Below, in pieces: positions 41,725 through 54,055 of a stretch of DNA of 64,000 bases. The notes under the pieces were generated by a model. That model ran no database searches, was not told the DNA's origin, and saw nothing but the letters and a program-made list of their open reading frames with translations. Numbering within the stretch: the first letter of the stretch is position 1; the number at the start of each line of letters is the position of its first letter. The position numbers were made by a program, and so were the translations under genes. Origin of the DNA: Cricetomys ansorgei (lineage: Eukaryota > Chordata > Mammalia > Rodentia > Nesomyidae); contig JAMJFZ010003581.1 in NCBI GenBank assembly GCA_026225945.1, positions 10,637,001 to 10,701,000 on the forward strand, written 5' to 3'.

Positions 41725-41905
41725 TTTTTAATTATTTATTTATTTTGTATGTATGAGTGTTTTGCCTGCATGTACATATGTGTACCCCATGCATGTTGTG
41801 CCTTCAGAGGTCAGAAAAGGGCATCAGACACCATGGAACTGGAAATATAAATCCTAGTAGTCAGGAGACAGAGGCAGGTGCGTCTCTGTGAGTTCAAGTC
41901 TATGG
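41725..41905 (-). mobile_element. B3-type SINE fragment joined to a B1 scrap
   Basis: 'tttgcctgcatgtacatatg' and 'cagaggtcagaaaagggcat' are a reverse B3 tail (41725-41840). 'agtagtcaggagacagaggc' and 'gtgagttcaagtctat' (41855-41905) are + strand B1 sequence. Confidence 0.65.
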
Positions 41906-42404
41906 GTGGATTTGTGGGTACAGGGGCTTCCCGAGGTGGTAAGTTACAGTCACTACCCTAACAAACAAGCTCTGAGGAAATGTCTCCATGGTACAGATCT
42001 AGTTCATTGTGTAGGGAAGAGGGTTTTCATGGAGAAAATAGGGCGGTGCACAAGGGAGAGGCCCAATAGCATTGGTCTATGCTTACTATACAATTTAATC
42101 AGCTTATCTAAAGCTTGTTAATTGGAGAGGGAGGGGTAAGTTCAATGAAGGCCCAATCATCTAATAGCCTGTATGTAAAGGCTCTCAGCCTTTCTGTATA
42201 GCTGATGTTGGTGGACAAGGTTTCTGTAAAGACAGAGGAAGTGGATACTACACTGCTCTGGTGGGCTTTTTGGCTGTTGTGCCAGGATCTGACTTTTAAA
42301 GGGCCATGCATGCATGTACTACAGGCCAAGGTACTGGCCTAGCACAGGCCTTGATAGCCTGCTCTTTCTCCTGCTGTTGGGATCCAGTAGCTTCCAATAC
42401 AAGT

Positions 42405-42457
42405 CCAACCAGGTCTACAGAGTCAGGACTTCACACTGAGACCCTATATCAAAATAA

Positions 42458-42503
<46 letters not shown>
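42405..42503 (+). mobile_element. B1 tail remnant with (GA)n
   Basis: 'accaggtctacagagtcagg' then 'gagaccctatatcaaaataa' is a B1 3' end, followed by about 19 GA units (42466-42503). Confidence 0.7.
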
Positions 42504-42504
<1 letters not shown>

Positions 42505-42839
42505 CAAACAGCAACAACAAAGACACAAAGAGAATACAATCTTGTATTTTTTTTTCTGCCTCTTTGCCTAAAGAGTAAAGATCCTGTCTCAGATGATAAA
42601 TTCTTCATAAGAGAGAGGGTGAACACCAGACTACTAGACTAAAGTTTATTTACAAGGACATTGTTTTTTCCTTCATCTGGTGGTAGTAGTGCTAGGTTTT
42701 GAATTCAGGGCCACCTAGGAACTAAGCAAGCACCCCACCACTGTACCACCTCCTAACTCTCTAAGGACTTCCTCTCAATGCCTCCTTTCCTGTTTACCGA
42801 GCATAGAGAAATACTGATTGTTTGTAATGATTTTTTTTA

Positions 42840-43005
42840 ACTATCTGTATTTGTGTATGGGTATGTGCAGGTGAGTGCAGATACCCTCAGAGGCCAGAAG
42901 AGGGCAGCAGATCCCCTAGAGCTGGTGACTGTGGATGTTGAGAACCAAACTTGTGTCCTCTGGAAGAATAGCAAGCGTTCTTAACCCCTGAGATCTCTAG
43001 CTCCT
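42840..43005 (-). mobile_element. B3-type SINE
   Basis: Reverse layout: 'cctcagaggccagaagaggg', 'gagaaccaaacttgtgtcct', 'cttaacccctgagatctcta'. Confidence 0.8.
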
Positions 43006-43292
43006 GCCCCAAGTTTCAGATTGTTTAAAAAAAAAAGTGTGTTTTACCCCTCAGTTTTGTGTATTTCATGTCATACACTCTTCTTTAATTCTCTGTTTAG
43101 CTATTAAACTAGCAGTGCCCTGCAGGATAGTTTTTAAATGTCTCTTGGGAGAAAAAAATCTAGCCAGAAAACCTTGAGCCCCTAAATGTTCCTTTCTTCC
43201 TCTTCTGTTTTCAGAAATGCTATTTTACTAAATGGCCTTTTCACCTGAACTTTTCTTATTTTAAGTAAGATATTTCAATAAAAATCCACTTT

Positions 43293-43438
43293 GGCCAGGA
43301 ATGGTGGCACATGACTTTAATCCCAGCACTTGGTGTTAGAGACAGCAAGAGGCAGATCTGTTGCCAGCTGGGTCAACATAGCAAGATCCAAGCCAGCCAG
43401 GGTTACATAGTGAGACCCTGTCTCAAATTTTTAAAAAA
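43293..43438 (+). mobile_element. B1 SINE
   Basis: 'ggccaggaatggtggcacat', 'gactttaatcccagcacttg', 'gagaccctgtctcaaatttt' with mid-element changes. Confidence 0.88.
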
Positions 43439-44344
43439 GGGGGATAGGAATCTGTGTTGGAAATTATTCATACTCTCTATATATTTAGGCTCTCTTTAGG
43501 TAGGAATATGACTCTTACCCTCTAATCATGCATCTAAATGAGTCTAACTTAAACAGGAAGTATTGCCTGTAAGAAAGTATTTTCATTCCTGTTGAAAGAC
43601 AAGAAGTCTTTTTTAATCCTCTTTTTATGGTGCATTACAAAATACTTCCATTCACATTACATCATTTGACCCCTTCATCCCCAAGCACTCTTGCAAGAGA
43701 GGCTGGAGATTCTGTTTCCCACACTTTTGTATAAGGGACCTTTGATTCTGAGAGCAGTGGCTGGTCACACACCTGGTAGTTGGGTTCAGCGTGTAGACAT
43801 TAAATCTCAAGGTTTCTATATAGGCTTAAGTGTTAATTTTCCTGTCAAGAAATAAAGGAGTAGGTAACAGAGACAGGAATCAGAAAATGGCACCATTGTC
43901 TGGGCTTTAGCCTTCTATTTCCAAGTCAGTATGGAAAATAGGAAGGATTTCTCCCTGGTCACCTAGACATCAGGGGCTGGGCTGAGATGCAAAGCCAGGA
44001 CATCAAAGACATGAAGCGCACATACCTTTTCAAACCACATGACATCACATTCCTGAAAATTCTGTTGGTTGTTTTTTGTTCTTTTGTTTTTGGAATGTAA
44101 CTCAAGCTCGAACACTCCTGCTCACTCTCTGAGAAGGTTCAGACCTCACTATTGAGTCTCTGCGTCTCTAGTTCACATCTGTTCAGACCTGCTTACGGGT
44201 TGTAGGAAGAGTGTGAATTTCTTATCTAGAATAGGGAAGCAGTACCTAACATGAGGCTTTCCAGGCTCTTCTTGACAGGGATGCATTTACACCATCGAAT
44301 TTGGACATTATTGGATCATCCAAAGATGATCAGAGCCGTGATAC

Positions 44345-44708
44345 AGCACTGTGGTGGCTCAAGCGAGAATGTTCCCCTCAGGCTCAGGATTTGAATACTC
44401 GGTCCCCAGCTGGTGGTGCTATTTGAGAAACTTCTGGAATCCCTGGAAGCTGGAGCCTTGGTGGAGGAGGCACATGACTGAGTTGGGCTCTGTGGGTTTA
44501 CAGTCTCGTCCCGCACCCAGCACACTCGCTCTGCTTCAGGTCTGCGTTTGAAGATGTGATCTCTAAGCTTTCTACTTTCTGGCTGTCTGCTGCCATGCTT
44601 CCCACCATTATGGACTCTCCCACAGGAGCCACAAGCTCAAATAAAACTCATGCAAAAGTTGCGCTGGTCCTGGTTTTTTGTCACAGCAGTAAAAAGTAAC
44701 TGGTACAA
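44345..44708 (+). repeat. Rodent interspersed repeat (second copy of the 24866 type)
   Basis: 'ggtccccagctggtggtgct', 'gccttggtggaggaggcaca', 'caaataaaactcatgcaaaa' and the end 'gtcacagcagtaaaaagtaa' match the repeat at 24866-25212 in order. It ends about 190 bp before KIF6 exon 2. Confidence 0.7.
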
Positions 44709-44901
44709 GCATTGATGTAGGTTTTAGCTCTTGCTTTGTTCTATGCATTTGTTTGGACACACTGTCATTTCCAAGAAAACTTTACGTATTATACCGTGCT
44801 ATGATATTTTGTCATAAAAGCATGGTTTTTGTACCGTTACAATTCTAATTGTATCCAGGTCAGAGGTCATGCTGGAATTTTTGTTGTTCTTGCATTTGCA
44901 G

Positions 44902-45011
44902 ATTTATTCCATAGATGAAGATGAAAAGTTAACACCTAGCTTGGAAATTATCTTACCCCGAGATCTGGCGGATGGCTTCGTGAACAATAAGCGAGAAAGC
45001 TACAAATTTAA
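44902..45011 (+). CDS. KIF6: KIF6 coding exon 2 (residues 23-58 and part of 59)
   Basis: It continues exon 1 in phase 0 after the acceptor TTTGCAG. The peptide starts IYSIDEDEKLTPSLEIILPR and ends NNKRESYKFK. This is the segment between the first motor-domain strands, and it matches mammalian KIF6 almost residue for residue as I recall it. The exon ends in phase 2 (AA of Lys59) before the consensus donor GTAAGC. It has no stops in frame and is the clearest coding stretch in the window, though too short to stand out as an ORF. Confidence 0.96.
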
Positions 45012-45207
45012 GTAAGCTCTGTCTTCCTCCTCTTTGCTTCTGCTTCATTACTGAGCACACAGTCTCGCTGTGTCAGTTTCTGTTGCCAAAATCCTCAGCC
45101 CCGTTTCTGTGGCAAGCGTAGCACAGTCTCATCTGGTACAGAGAACTCAAGTTCATTGTGCCCGAGATTAAGTAAAACGTAGATTTCTGCATTTGAGATT
45201 ATATTCC

Positions 45208-45545
45208 AGGGCTGGAGAGCTGGCTCTGTCCATAAATTGTTTGCCTTCCAAGCCTGAGGACTTGAGGTCAGATCCCTAGAACCCATGTGAAAGCTAGACA
45301 CAGTAATGCGTCCTGAAATCCCAGGTCGGGCAAGATGGAGACAGAGGCATGTGGAGCCCTGCAAGCTCATGAGCCAGCTAACCTGGCAAAGTCCCAGGCC
45401 AATGACAAGGTCCTCTCTCAAACAGAAGTTGGAAGTCACCCTGAGTGTAGACACGTGAAGCTGTATTCTGACCGCCATGTGCAGGTTGTGAACATATGCA
45501 TCCCGTGACGCACAAATGTGCACACACGCGAGCACACACATACAA
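45208..45545 (+). mobile_element. B4-type SINE, near full length
   Basis: 'agggctggagagctggctct', 'aggtcagatccctagaaccc', 'gcgtcctgaaatcccaggtc', then CA-rich words. The order matches other B4-type copies in the window. Confidence 0.8.
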
Positions 45546-46509
45546 AGATAGATAGTTAAAAAGAAAGCAAAAGAGTTTAGTCACAGATCCCGGCTTTGCT
45601 TTGTTACCTGTGAGTTTCTAGTGTCACTACTTTCCTGTCCTGTCCACTGTGGGTTGGTCCCTGCATGAAGTCCACGGATGTGTAAATGTTATTAAACGTG
45701 AGATGTTAAGGTCCAGTCTGTGTGTTATTCAGGTGTAACATAAATGAGATACAAGTCTCAGGAGCATATAAATACCTGTAATGTCCTGTGGAACATCAGC
45801 TTAAATCCTGTCTATCCTGAAATGAGGTACACAGTAAAGTATTCGTTTATTCTGAGGATTCGATATGAAAAAAAAAAAATTAAAGAGAATGTAAAACATC
45901 TCAGGAACATTTTCATATCAATCCCATATCATAGTGACAAAAATGTGGGCATATTGGGTTAAATACATTATTCTAATTACCTTCCCAGGCTCTCCTTTTC
46001 CTTTTTTGTTTTTAAACCACAGCTGGAACACTTTAACGTACATGAATGGTTTTGTATTTCTCTTGGGCAGTGCGCAGCCACATGGTTTGAGTGAATGACC
46101 ATCCACCCTGGTCACTCTTCACTGCTAGCCTGAGGGATGGGGACGGGAAGAACAAAGTCCTTCAGATAGAAGAGTGCCTGGCTGTTTGAAGGGGAAGAGG
46201 GAGCCCATGAGGCTTCCAGAGCAAGGGACAGAAGGGAAGAAGGCAGCCCAAGGAGCACAGAGAGGCCAGATTTTGCAGGACCTCATGATTCACGGAAGTG
46301 TCTTCCCCTCTGGTGCTGTGAGGAGGAAGGAACCCTGATGAATCCTGCTGATGTGTGCAGCTCACAGTTCAAGGGAGCAAGGGAGACGGTAAAACGGCTG
46401 TAGTAGCCTGGCCTTGGTGGGGAGTGGAGTGCTGAGAAATGTCTAGTGCATGCAACTATGCATCCATGGAGCTAACCAACCTAGGGACTAAAAAGTTAAA
46501 GCTGCCTCA

Positions 46510-46703
46510 TTTATTTATTTATTTATATATTTATTTGCTTGTTTATTTAGTTAGTTAGTTTTTCAAGACACAGTGTCTCTGTTGTAACTCAGGCCATCCT
46601 GGACCTCACTCTGTAGACCAGGCTGGCCTCGAACTCACAGAGATCCCCCTGCCTCTGCCTTCCAAGTGCTGGGATTAAAGGCGTGCGCACCACCACCGCC
46701 CAG
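46510..46703 (-). mobile_element. B1 SINE with (TTTA)n tail
   Basis: TTTA/TTAG repeats (46510-46560) precede a reverse B1 with 'gtagaccaggctggcctcga' and 'gctgggattaaaggcgtgcg'. Confidence 0.93.
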
Positions 46704-47579
46704 CAAAAACTGTCTCTTTTTAATGAGAATGTCTTCTCATTAAAACAGTATAGTATAAAACTGTTTCCAGACATTTGCGTTGTACTAGGTGTTGTGCACA
46801 GCCTGTAGAATATGTGGAAAGAGGCGCGTGGGCCAAACGCAAACACTGGTCTGTAAGAAATCTGCACACCTGCAGATGTTAGTGTCTGCAAATGCCAAGG
46901 CATAAAACTAATTGGATTCTGAGCATTTGGAGGTCAGAGTTGATAGAGTTTGCCAATGAATTCATTATAGAGTAAAATAGAAAGAGAGGAGTCAAGGGTT
47001 CCAGGGAGTTTGAGACTAAGCATTTAGAAGGGTGGAGTTGTCATCTTGTGGGGTGAGGAAGATTTCAAAAAAGGCTTCCTGCAGGAAAATTAGCTGTTTG
47101 CAATTGAAAGGGACTTTAGGCAAAGCCCACACAACATCCTAGTGAATGAGAGAGCATCCTGGCCATCTAGAACCCCAAGTTCCCTCTTGGTGTGCTATTG
47201 GTAGACATGAGCACCCCAAGTCATCTCTTAGCTCCGTGGGCCTCAAATTCATCTTCCTAAGAGATTTGACTGACCTGGCTACAACTGTTCTGAGTTCTAG
47301 GATCCTCTTTTATTCTTCGGAAGACAGCTGTTCAGGAGCCCCTCTCCAGATTGTAACACAACTGTGTTGTGAAAGTACAACGTTTGAGGTGCTGATAATT
47401 GATGCTCAATACATAATTACTAATCAGTTATCAACTTTGACTTTAAAGTCTTCCTTCCAAAGTCAGGAGATAATAGAGATATCTAGATCTTTTTTCTGGC
47501 TCCGCTATTATTTTAAACACGATATCCACCAGAGGACATCGTATTAAAATAATTTAATGGATGTAAAGGTTATTTAATT

Positions 47580-47762
47580 AAAAAAAATATGCATATATGA
47601 GCACAGGTACCCAAGGAGGCCAGAAGAGGGCACTGGATCTCTTGGAGTTGAGCTTACAAGTGGTTGCAAGCTGATCTATGTAGGTGCTGGAAACTGAACT
47701 TCGGTCCTCTGTAAGAGCAGCAAGTGCTCTTACCCTCTTAATCTTATCTCTCTAACCACAGG
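47580..47762 (-). mobile_element. B3-type SINE
   Basis: Reverse layout: 'gaggccagaagagggcactg', 'ggtgctggaaactgaacttc', 'cagcaagtgctcttaccctc'. Confidence 0.8.
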
Positions 47763-48697
47763 AGATCATACTCCTCTCTCCCAAGGAATTCAATATGCTT
47801 TATGGGTATTAGTCTAAAATTATATTTTAGTCTAATTAAAACTTTGTCAGAGCGCCAAGCATGTGGGAGTCACTTGGAATGTATTTGTGAAATAGATAAA
47901 CCAGTAGATGGGCTGACCATAATCAACTTGATACAGGGAACCTTTCGTAATATAATCTGTGGGCAACTCAATGCCAGCTTTAAAGCTCCTAGCACCTCTT
48001 GATTTTGCTGTAGTAGATGTAATTCCTAGGACTCAGGGGAGTGGAGTGGGGAATGTATTATTGCCTCAAGATCACCAACAACCAGGGGAAAGGAGCTAGA
48101 AAGCCCTGTTCATCAGCAGTCTCCCATAGAGGCCCTGCTGGCGGTCTATAAATAATATCAGAGTAGATCAAGAATAGGCCCTGCTCTTTGGAGCACACTC
48201 GTGCACAGTGCCCATGTGGTCTGTGGATCTCTGTGCCATGCTGGTATTCAGATCTAAAGCTGTGCCTTACCGACAGGGTTTGAAGGGGTGATCCAGGCAT
48301 TAACAAATGCTAGCAACTCATATCTGCTGCTGCCTCCTAAGTTCCTAGACTATCTATGTATAATTCACAATTTACTCTCAGATGAAGGTTGGTAAAACCT
48401 AAGGATCCATTGAAGACAATATTGGTCTTTGATGATAAATATCTTTTATTTTATTTTTTACTCTAACTCTGGGCATCCTTCAGAACTCCTCAGTAGTAAA
48501 TATTGTCTTCTGTGTCCCTTACAGTATCTCTGCCTATTGAATATGGCCAGGTGACTTGTATAGGCAAGCATGTTGACACAGGTTCACAGCCACCCCCAAA
48601 GCTGCTTAAGATATCCTCAAACGTTTTGATTGAAGGTTTTTACTTTAAAGACTTTATCCTCTCAAGTTTATTTTAAAAAAATAAAATAAAAAAGTAA

Positions 48698-49145
48698 GGA
48701 ACTGGGAAGAGATCTCAGTTGGTAAAGTGCTTACTTTACAAGCACAAGAACCTGAGTTCTTAAGAACTATGTATCTTAAAAGATATATACATACAGAACC
48801 TATGTCTTAAAAGGCACATGGGGTGCCAAGCTTATAATCCCAGGACCAGGGAGGTAGAGGCATGTAAATCCCTGGGGTGCAGTGGCCAGCCAGCCTAGCC
48901 CACTGGGTGATCTCCAGGCCAGCAAGAAACCCTGTCTTTAAAACAAAAAATGGATGAAACCTGAGGTAAGACACTCAAGGTTGTCTCCTGACCTCCATAT
49001 GCACACATGCATATGGACGCACGTGCAACTCACACACATGCACACACACACGCACACATGCATGTTCACACTCATGCACTTGCATGCATGCATACGCATG
49101 CATGCAGTTGCACCTGCATACACATAAACATGCAGACACATACAG
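48698..49145 (+). mobile_element. B4-type SINE with CA-rich tail
   Basis: 'gaactgggaagagatctcag', 'ggtgccaagcttataatccc', 'gtgatctccaggccagcaag', 'ctcctgacctccatatgcac' and a long CACATGCATG-rich tail (49000-49140). About 60 extra bases at 48760-48820 interrupt the head. Confidence 0.75.
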
Positions 49146-49986
49146 AGAAAAATTGAAGTACATGGAAAATATAAAAATAATCCAGGCCATGTTCTCTGTA
49201 GAAGATATTCTTTTTTGTGATGCTTTAGTGGAGGTGGAGGCTTACTTGTCAGTGTCTCACCCCGCTACAAGAGAATAGATTGCCTCCCTGGCTCTGCTGT
49301 GCTGGCAGTCCTATTCTAACCTTAGGGGTGATTCTGCATGGAGGATGAAGCGGTGGTAGTCATTCTGCCACCACCCAGCACTCCCTCCAGTGCCATTCCA
49401 ATAAAGTCCCATCTTTGCAGAACAGATCAGTCTTTTCTGACTTGATTTGTGGGCAAGAGAATGAGATCACAGCACCCAAAAGCTGGCATCACCGGTCACA
49501 GGAGGAGGTGCATAATATGTGGGCATTAGACTGCTGTTTGGTGCTGTACATCCAGAGACTGCACAGTTCATACTTGCATTCTTTCCTCACAGGGCAGACA
49601 TCAGAAGTCCAAGGGCCATTTACATCCCATTCGTTGGCTCCCAAGCCATGTGGCTCTGGAGGTTTGACTCTGATGCCAGCCACAGACACTGTCCCTCTTG
49701 AAAGCTCAAAACACACAGTTTATTATTCGGTCCAAAGCTGGTGTGATTTTTCAGAGGGGGACAATTGTGTGTATCTTGTCAAAGCTATATTGTTTACCCA
49801 GCATTTGTGAGCAAGAACACAAGAATAGAGTGTGGAGGGATGACAGGACAAACATCATGTTAAGTTAGGTAAGCCCTGTGACATCAGTGTGGGGTCGTTT
49901 ACAAACGTGTTTATGAAAACAGGATCCACTAATCCAGTAGCTTTTGAAGACACAGCTCTGAGACGATTACCATTTTCACGTTGCAG

Positions 49987-50061
49987 ATTTCAAAGGATCT
50001 TTGACCAAGATGCAAAGCAAGACATCATTTTTGAAATCATTGCCAAACCAGTCGCTGAGAG
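49987..50061 (+). CDS. KIF6: KIF6 coding exon 3 (residues 59-83, part of 84)
   Basis: Its first base completes Lys59, then the peptide reads FQRIFDQDAKQDIIFEIIAK followed by PVAE. It matches the kinesin motif F..(V/I)F....Q..(V/I)F that precedes the P-loop, with KIF6-specific residues. The exon ends in phase 2 (AG of codon 84) before the donor GTAGGA. The next expected exon should encode the P-loop (GQTGSGKT type), and I could not find it to the right edge. Glu83 sits where I recall Gly in human KIF6; the rest is conservative. Confidence 0.95.
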
Positions 50062-50317
50062 GTAGGATTTCCCAGACCCTGTCCTGCGGGTTTGTGGCTT
50101 TTCATCTCGTCTTGTCTTGAATCCCTGGGCAGTTGAGGTAATTTGCTTCCATGTATGAACCGTACACTCAGGCTTCAGGGCATGCGACCGTGATAGCGTT
50201 AATTATTCACATTAATAGCTCTTTGTTTTGGACTCAGATTGGGAACCTCGACCTTGAAGCAAACCAGAGATGCAGACAGAATAGCTATTCTTAGTCTCAT
50301 TTTAGAAGATCCAGTGT

Positions 50318-50512
50318 AGAACCGGAGAGAGCCCAGCTAAGAGTGCTTCCTGCACCTGCAAAGGTCAGAGTTCAGTTCCCAGCATCCACAACTCACAACC
50401 TCCTGTAACGCCAGCTCCAAGGATCCAACGCCCTCTTCTGACCTCCACCGACACCTGCACACTTGTGCCCGTAGTAACATGCAGATACATACACGTTAAC
50501 ACGAAGAAATCC
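50318..50512 (+). mobile_element. B3-type SINE
   Basis: 'accggagagagcccagctaa', 'gttcagttcccagcatccac', 'acgccctcttctgacctcca' and an A-rich end. Confidence 0.8.
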
Positions 50513-50684
50513 TTTAAAAGGTCCCATTAAACCAAGGATCATATAGGCTGACACTGCTCAGGGCAGTGTGGCTGCTGGTATTGGAGCTCTAGACAGTTTT
50601 CTAGCTGGTATTTCAATGTCCTCTCTTCAGTTCAATGTTTCTCTGTGATTGCTATTATTATTTAACTTTCATATGTATTTATGT

Positions 50685-50685
<1 letters not shown>

Positions 50686-50722
<37 letters not shown>
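50686..50722. repeat. (TG)n microsatellite
   Basis: About 18 TG units at the tail of the next minus-strand SINE. Confidence 0.97.
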
Positions 50723-50725
<3 letters not shown>

Positions 50726-51028
50726 ACATGTGCACAAGCACACATCTATCTGTGCCCGGGAGTGTGGGAGCTAGAGGTCACTGAAGGTCAACACTGAGAG
50801 GTCTGCCTCCATGACTTCTCTACCTTATTTTTTGAGACAGTCTCCCACTGAACCCGAAATTCACCATTCCAGCAAGAGTGGCAGGCCTGTGAGCCAGGAT
50901 CTGCCCATTTCACTCCCAGCAACGCGGCTGAACACATACACTACCGCGCCTGGCTTTTCCCACAAGTGCCCCCTTCCTATGTGGCAAGCGAGCACTTTAC
51001 CCACTTAGTCATTTCCTCGGTCTGCCAG
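50723..51028 (-). mobile_element. B4-type SINE
   Basis: Reverse layout: 'gagacagtctcccactgaac', 'cactaccgcgcctggctttt', 'gagcactttacccacttagt'. Confidence 0.75.
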
Positions 51029-51754
51029 CATTTCAAACGAATGACCTGTCGGACAAACAATAAGGTTAAAAGATGACACTCGGGAGGCCTAATGATGGTT
51101 GAATCTGCTCTGCCTCAATGGCCTGTCAAGGCTTGGTCCTTATTTCCTCGGACCATCTGTTTCAGTATACCCAGACAGTTCCAAGCCGGTGGCTGTAAGA
51201 ACGAAATTTGCATGATGGTGCCGGACTGTCAGAAGGCAAACGTAGTCATGTATCTAGGCAGAGCCTCCTGGGGTCTTATAGTCATGGCCCTCGGCAACAC
51301 GTGGTCCTCTTGTGTGGAATCTCACTGGGAGCTACAGCTAATAGGGTCGCTTTCTGATCCTGAAGCCATTGGATGGTCCAGTGACCATCCATCTTTACAG
51401 CTAAGATTCAAAATATCTCTGCTAAATGAAGCCAATTTCCCAGTCACTAGCTGGTGCCACTTTCCTGTCGACAATGGGGGAAACCCACTGGTCCCACATT
51501 GGCCCTTACACTTAGATGTTAGGGCTCTCACCTAAAGCAAGCTCCTTTCATTTAATGCCTCCTTCCTTCACTGATAAAATACAATCAAACGGACTTTAAG
51601 CTTTCTTCCATAACCACAGCCAGCCATACTTTCTTTGAATTAAGTTCAGGTTGCCATAGTCAGAGGTCAAACGTGGCCAGAATTCCACTTCTTTCAGTAA
51701 TCATTTGGGTTAGGTTATTTTTCAGAGAAATAGTCTTGCATTTGTTTTTTAAAG

Positions 51755-51772
51755 GTTGCATTTATGTGCGTG

Positions 51773-51824
<52 letters not shown>

Positions 51825-51990
51825 CGCACATGTGTGTAGGTACCTACAGAGGGCAGAAGTGGGCACTGGATTCCCTGGAACTGGAGATAGGGATGGTTAT
51901 AAGCCACCACGTGGGTGCTGGGAACCAAACCCAGGTTCTCTACAAGGGTAGGTTGTGCCCTCAACCATTGAACCATCTCTCTAGCCCCCT
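51755..51990 (-). mobile_element. B3-type SINE with (TG)n tail
   Basis: A TG run at 51776-51821, then 'gagggcagaagtgggcactg', 'ggtgctgggaaccaaaccca' and 'gaaccatctctctagccccc', reverse of a B3-type SINE. Confidence 0.85.
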
Positions 51991-53037
51991 AGTTTTCCTG
52001 TTTTATTCAGAAAGTTCCTACACTCATTTGTGGAGGGAACCTTGTTTCTGTTTCCTGGCAGCTTGGGTCTCCCTCTTTTACTGACTCCCCATCTCCATGC
52101 CCCATTGAGCCTCTGCCCCTTTCCTCAGCTCCTCTCTATCTCAGATCTTTATCTGAAGATGACGACACATTCACAGATGACTCCAAAATGTTCCTAGCCA
52201 TTCCAGCTTGCCTTCCAAAGAGTGGTAGACAGTCAAGGCCAACAGAAGGCAAGGCCTTCTGGGAAATCCTTCCTGCACAGGTGGGTAGTGGTAGACAACA
52301 ACTGGCAGGACTTTTACTCTGGTGTTTGGATTTGTAATTGGGGTCCAGAGCACAGCTGTACTTAAGACTCGCACTAAATAGCTGGGGTGCGGCTGGGTAC
52401 ATCGTGAGTTTGTCCAGTTCACTGCCATTTTCAGATCACCTGCAGCATAAGCTTGCTTGACAGGATTTCTGTCCTCTGTGAACTTTGGGCTTCCCTTGTA
52501 TACCTTCCCTTGAGTTCTGGGTCAGAATTTACAGGAATCACGTAAAGTCTCAGATATGATAACTCTTGCATTAGGTGAGAAACTAGGACCCTGGGCATTT
52601 GGTGGGCTTTTGCTAGACCATACAGTAATGGGGCTGTAGATGTGAGAGGGTAGCAGACCTTCCTCTCCCTGTGATTTGATCCTTGTGTTGCTTTAATCAA
52701 GCTTAGCGTCTGTCACCCTTGCTAAATTTATGGATCTCATTCATCACTGAAAGTCAAAAGATGTGGCTTTGTCTGGGGCAATACACAGTGGGGGTGTTGG
52801 TGAAAGCAAAATTCCCTTAAACTCCCCAGTTCCTGGATTTTCCTTCCTGTGATCCAAATGTCCACAGTCTCTGATGAGTCTCATAACTCACTCACACACA
52901 GTCACAGTTCCATACACTCAACTGATATTTCTTTCATTGGACCCTAAAATGTCTTCATTCAATATAAAAACTCTGAGAAGAAAAGAACTGGACCACATAA
53001 ATGAAAACTTAATTAGTTGATTAATTAATTAATTCAT

Positions 53038-53200
53038 TTTAAGACGGTCTCATTACATAGGCCTGGCTGGCCTGGGCTGGAGGCTCCTGGAGAGACCTGG
53101 AACCTCACTATGTAGACCAGGCTGGTCTCAAACTCACAGAGATCCAGAAAACCTCTGCCTCCTGAGTGCTGGGATTAGTGGTACACACAGCACCATTCAG
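53038..53200 (-). mobile_element. B1 SINE with internal duplication
   Basis: Reverse B1 with 'tgtagaccaggctggtctca' and 'cctgagtgctgggattagtg'. An extra ~40 bp of B1-like sequence precedes it ('ggcctggctggcctgggctg'), suggesting a partial dimer or two merged elements. Confidence 0.75.
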
Positions 53201-53215
53201 CGACTATTAAAAGTG

Positions 53216-53312
53216 CTAGCCATGTGTCAGGCCCAGACTAAAATTCTAGCTCTTGTGAGGCTGAGGCAAGAGTTTACTAATTGAAGGCCAACCTGGTCTA
53301 CAGAACTGAGGC
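53216..53312 (+). mobile_element. B1-like SINE fragment
   Basis: 'ctagctcttgtgaggctgag' and 'gaaggccaacctggtctaca' form a + strand diverged B1, opposing the previous one. Confidence 0.6.
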
Positions 53313-53476
53313 ACACACATATATACATAGTTAAAAAGAAAACAGAAAATCTTACAAAACAAAGAGCTAACAAGTCTCTGTTCATTCATCACCTTCCTAA
53401 GGAAGCACACCCTGGCCACTCTTGTTAAAACTCCATGCCCTCCTCTCAGCAGCATGGCTTTCCTGATACTCCCCGC

Positions 53477-53477
<1 letters not shown>

Positions 53478-53522
<45 letters not shown>
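53478..53522. repeat. (CA)n microsatellite
   Basis: About 22 CA units. Confidence 0.97.
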
Positions 53523-53526
<4 letters not shown>

Positions 53527-54055
53527 CTGTTGTATATTTTATCTAGCACTTGCCACCTGAAATGTCATTTCCTTGTGCAGTGTGTCTGTAGTTCATGATC
53601 TGTCATCTGCTGTTATGTCAGGGAGCTTCTGTCCTGCTCGCTGTGGATTTCCAGGCACCTATTGCAATTGCCTCGGTAGGTATCCAGTAAATTTCTGTGG
53701 AGTCACTGATGTCTGAAGCTGTTAGATAAACACACAGTTTCCATCCCAGCCCTAATTACACACAGAACAGCAAGGGGCTTTTCCTTGTTGCTCAAAAGGC
53801 AAATCACATTCTTGATTCTTTAAATTGTTCACAGCTAATGTTTCCGTGTTTTATTTGTTTTAATTAATAGAAATTTCCATTGTGGAGCTCTGCACTTGCT
53901 GTGTGCTCATCAGGGTGTTTTGTCATTGTTGCATCCTTTGAGCTATAAAGGACTTTCAGAATCCTGAAAACTTTGTTATAAAAATGAAAACAGCTTTAAA
54001 AAAACTTTCAGTGGCTTAATTCATACTCATTTTTTTTAAGAATATTTATCTCTAG

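Larger units (their letters stand above)
40319..44901 (+). other. KIF6 intron 1 (4,583 bp)
   Basis: The donor is GGG|GTATGG and the acceptor CATTTGCAG|ATT. The 5' end (to about 40620) is still CpG-rich. The intron holds B1, B3 and other repeats listed separately, and an exon-like segment at 41628-41720 with an acceptor but no clear donor. Unlisted stretches (40620-41066, 41213-41627, 41906-42400, 42504-42835, 43439-44344) contain nothing I can name. Confidence 0.92.
45012..49986 (+). other. KIF6 intron 2 (4,975 bp)
   Basis: Donor AA|GTAAGC, acceptor CACGTTGCAG|A. Repeats inside are listed separately. The stretches 45546-46505, 46704-47579, 47763-48697 and 49146-49986 hold no recognised gene; a 133-codon ORF (47146-47547) and a 131-codon ORF (49415-49810) have no identifiable domain. 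Confidence 0.92.

Noticed and set aside
51092..51535. 147-codon + strand ORF in intron 3
   Set aside because: No recognisable content and no P-loop or other kinesin motif, so not the missing KIF6 exon.
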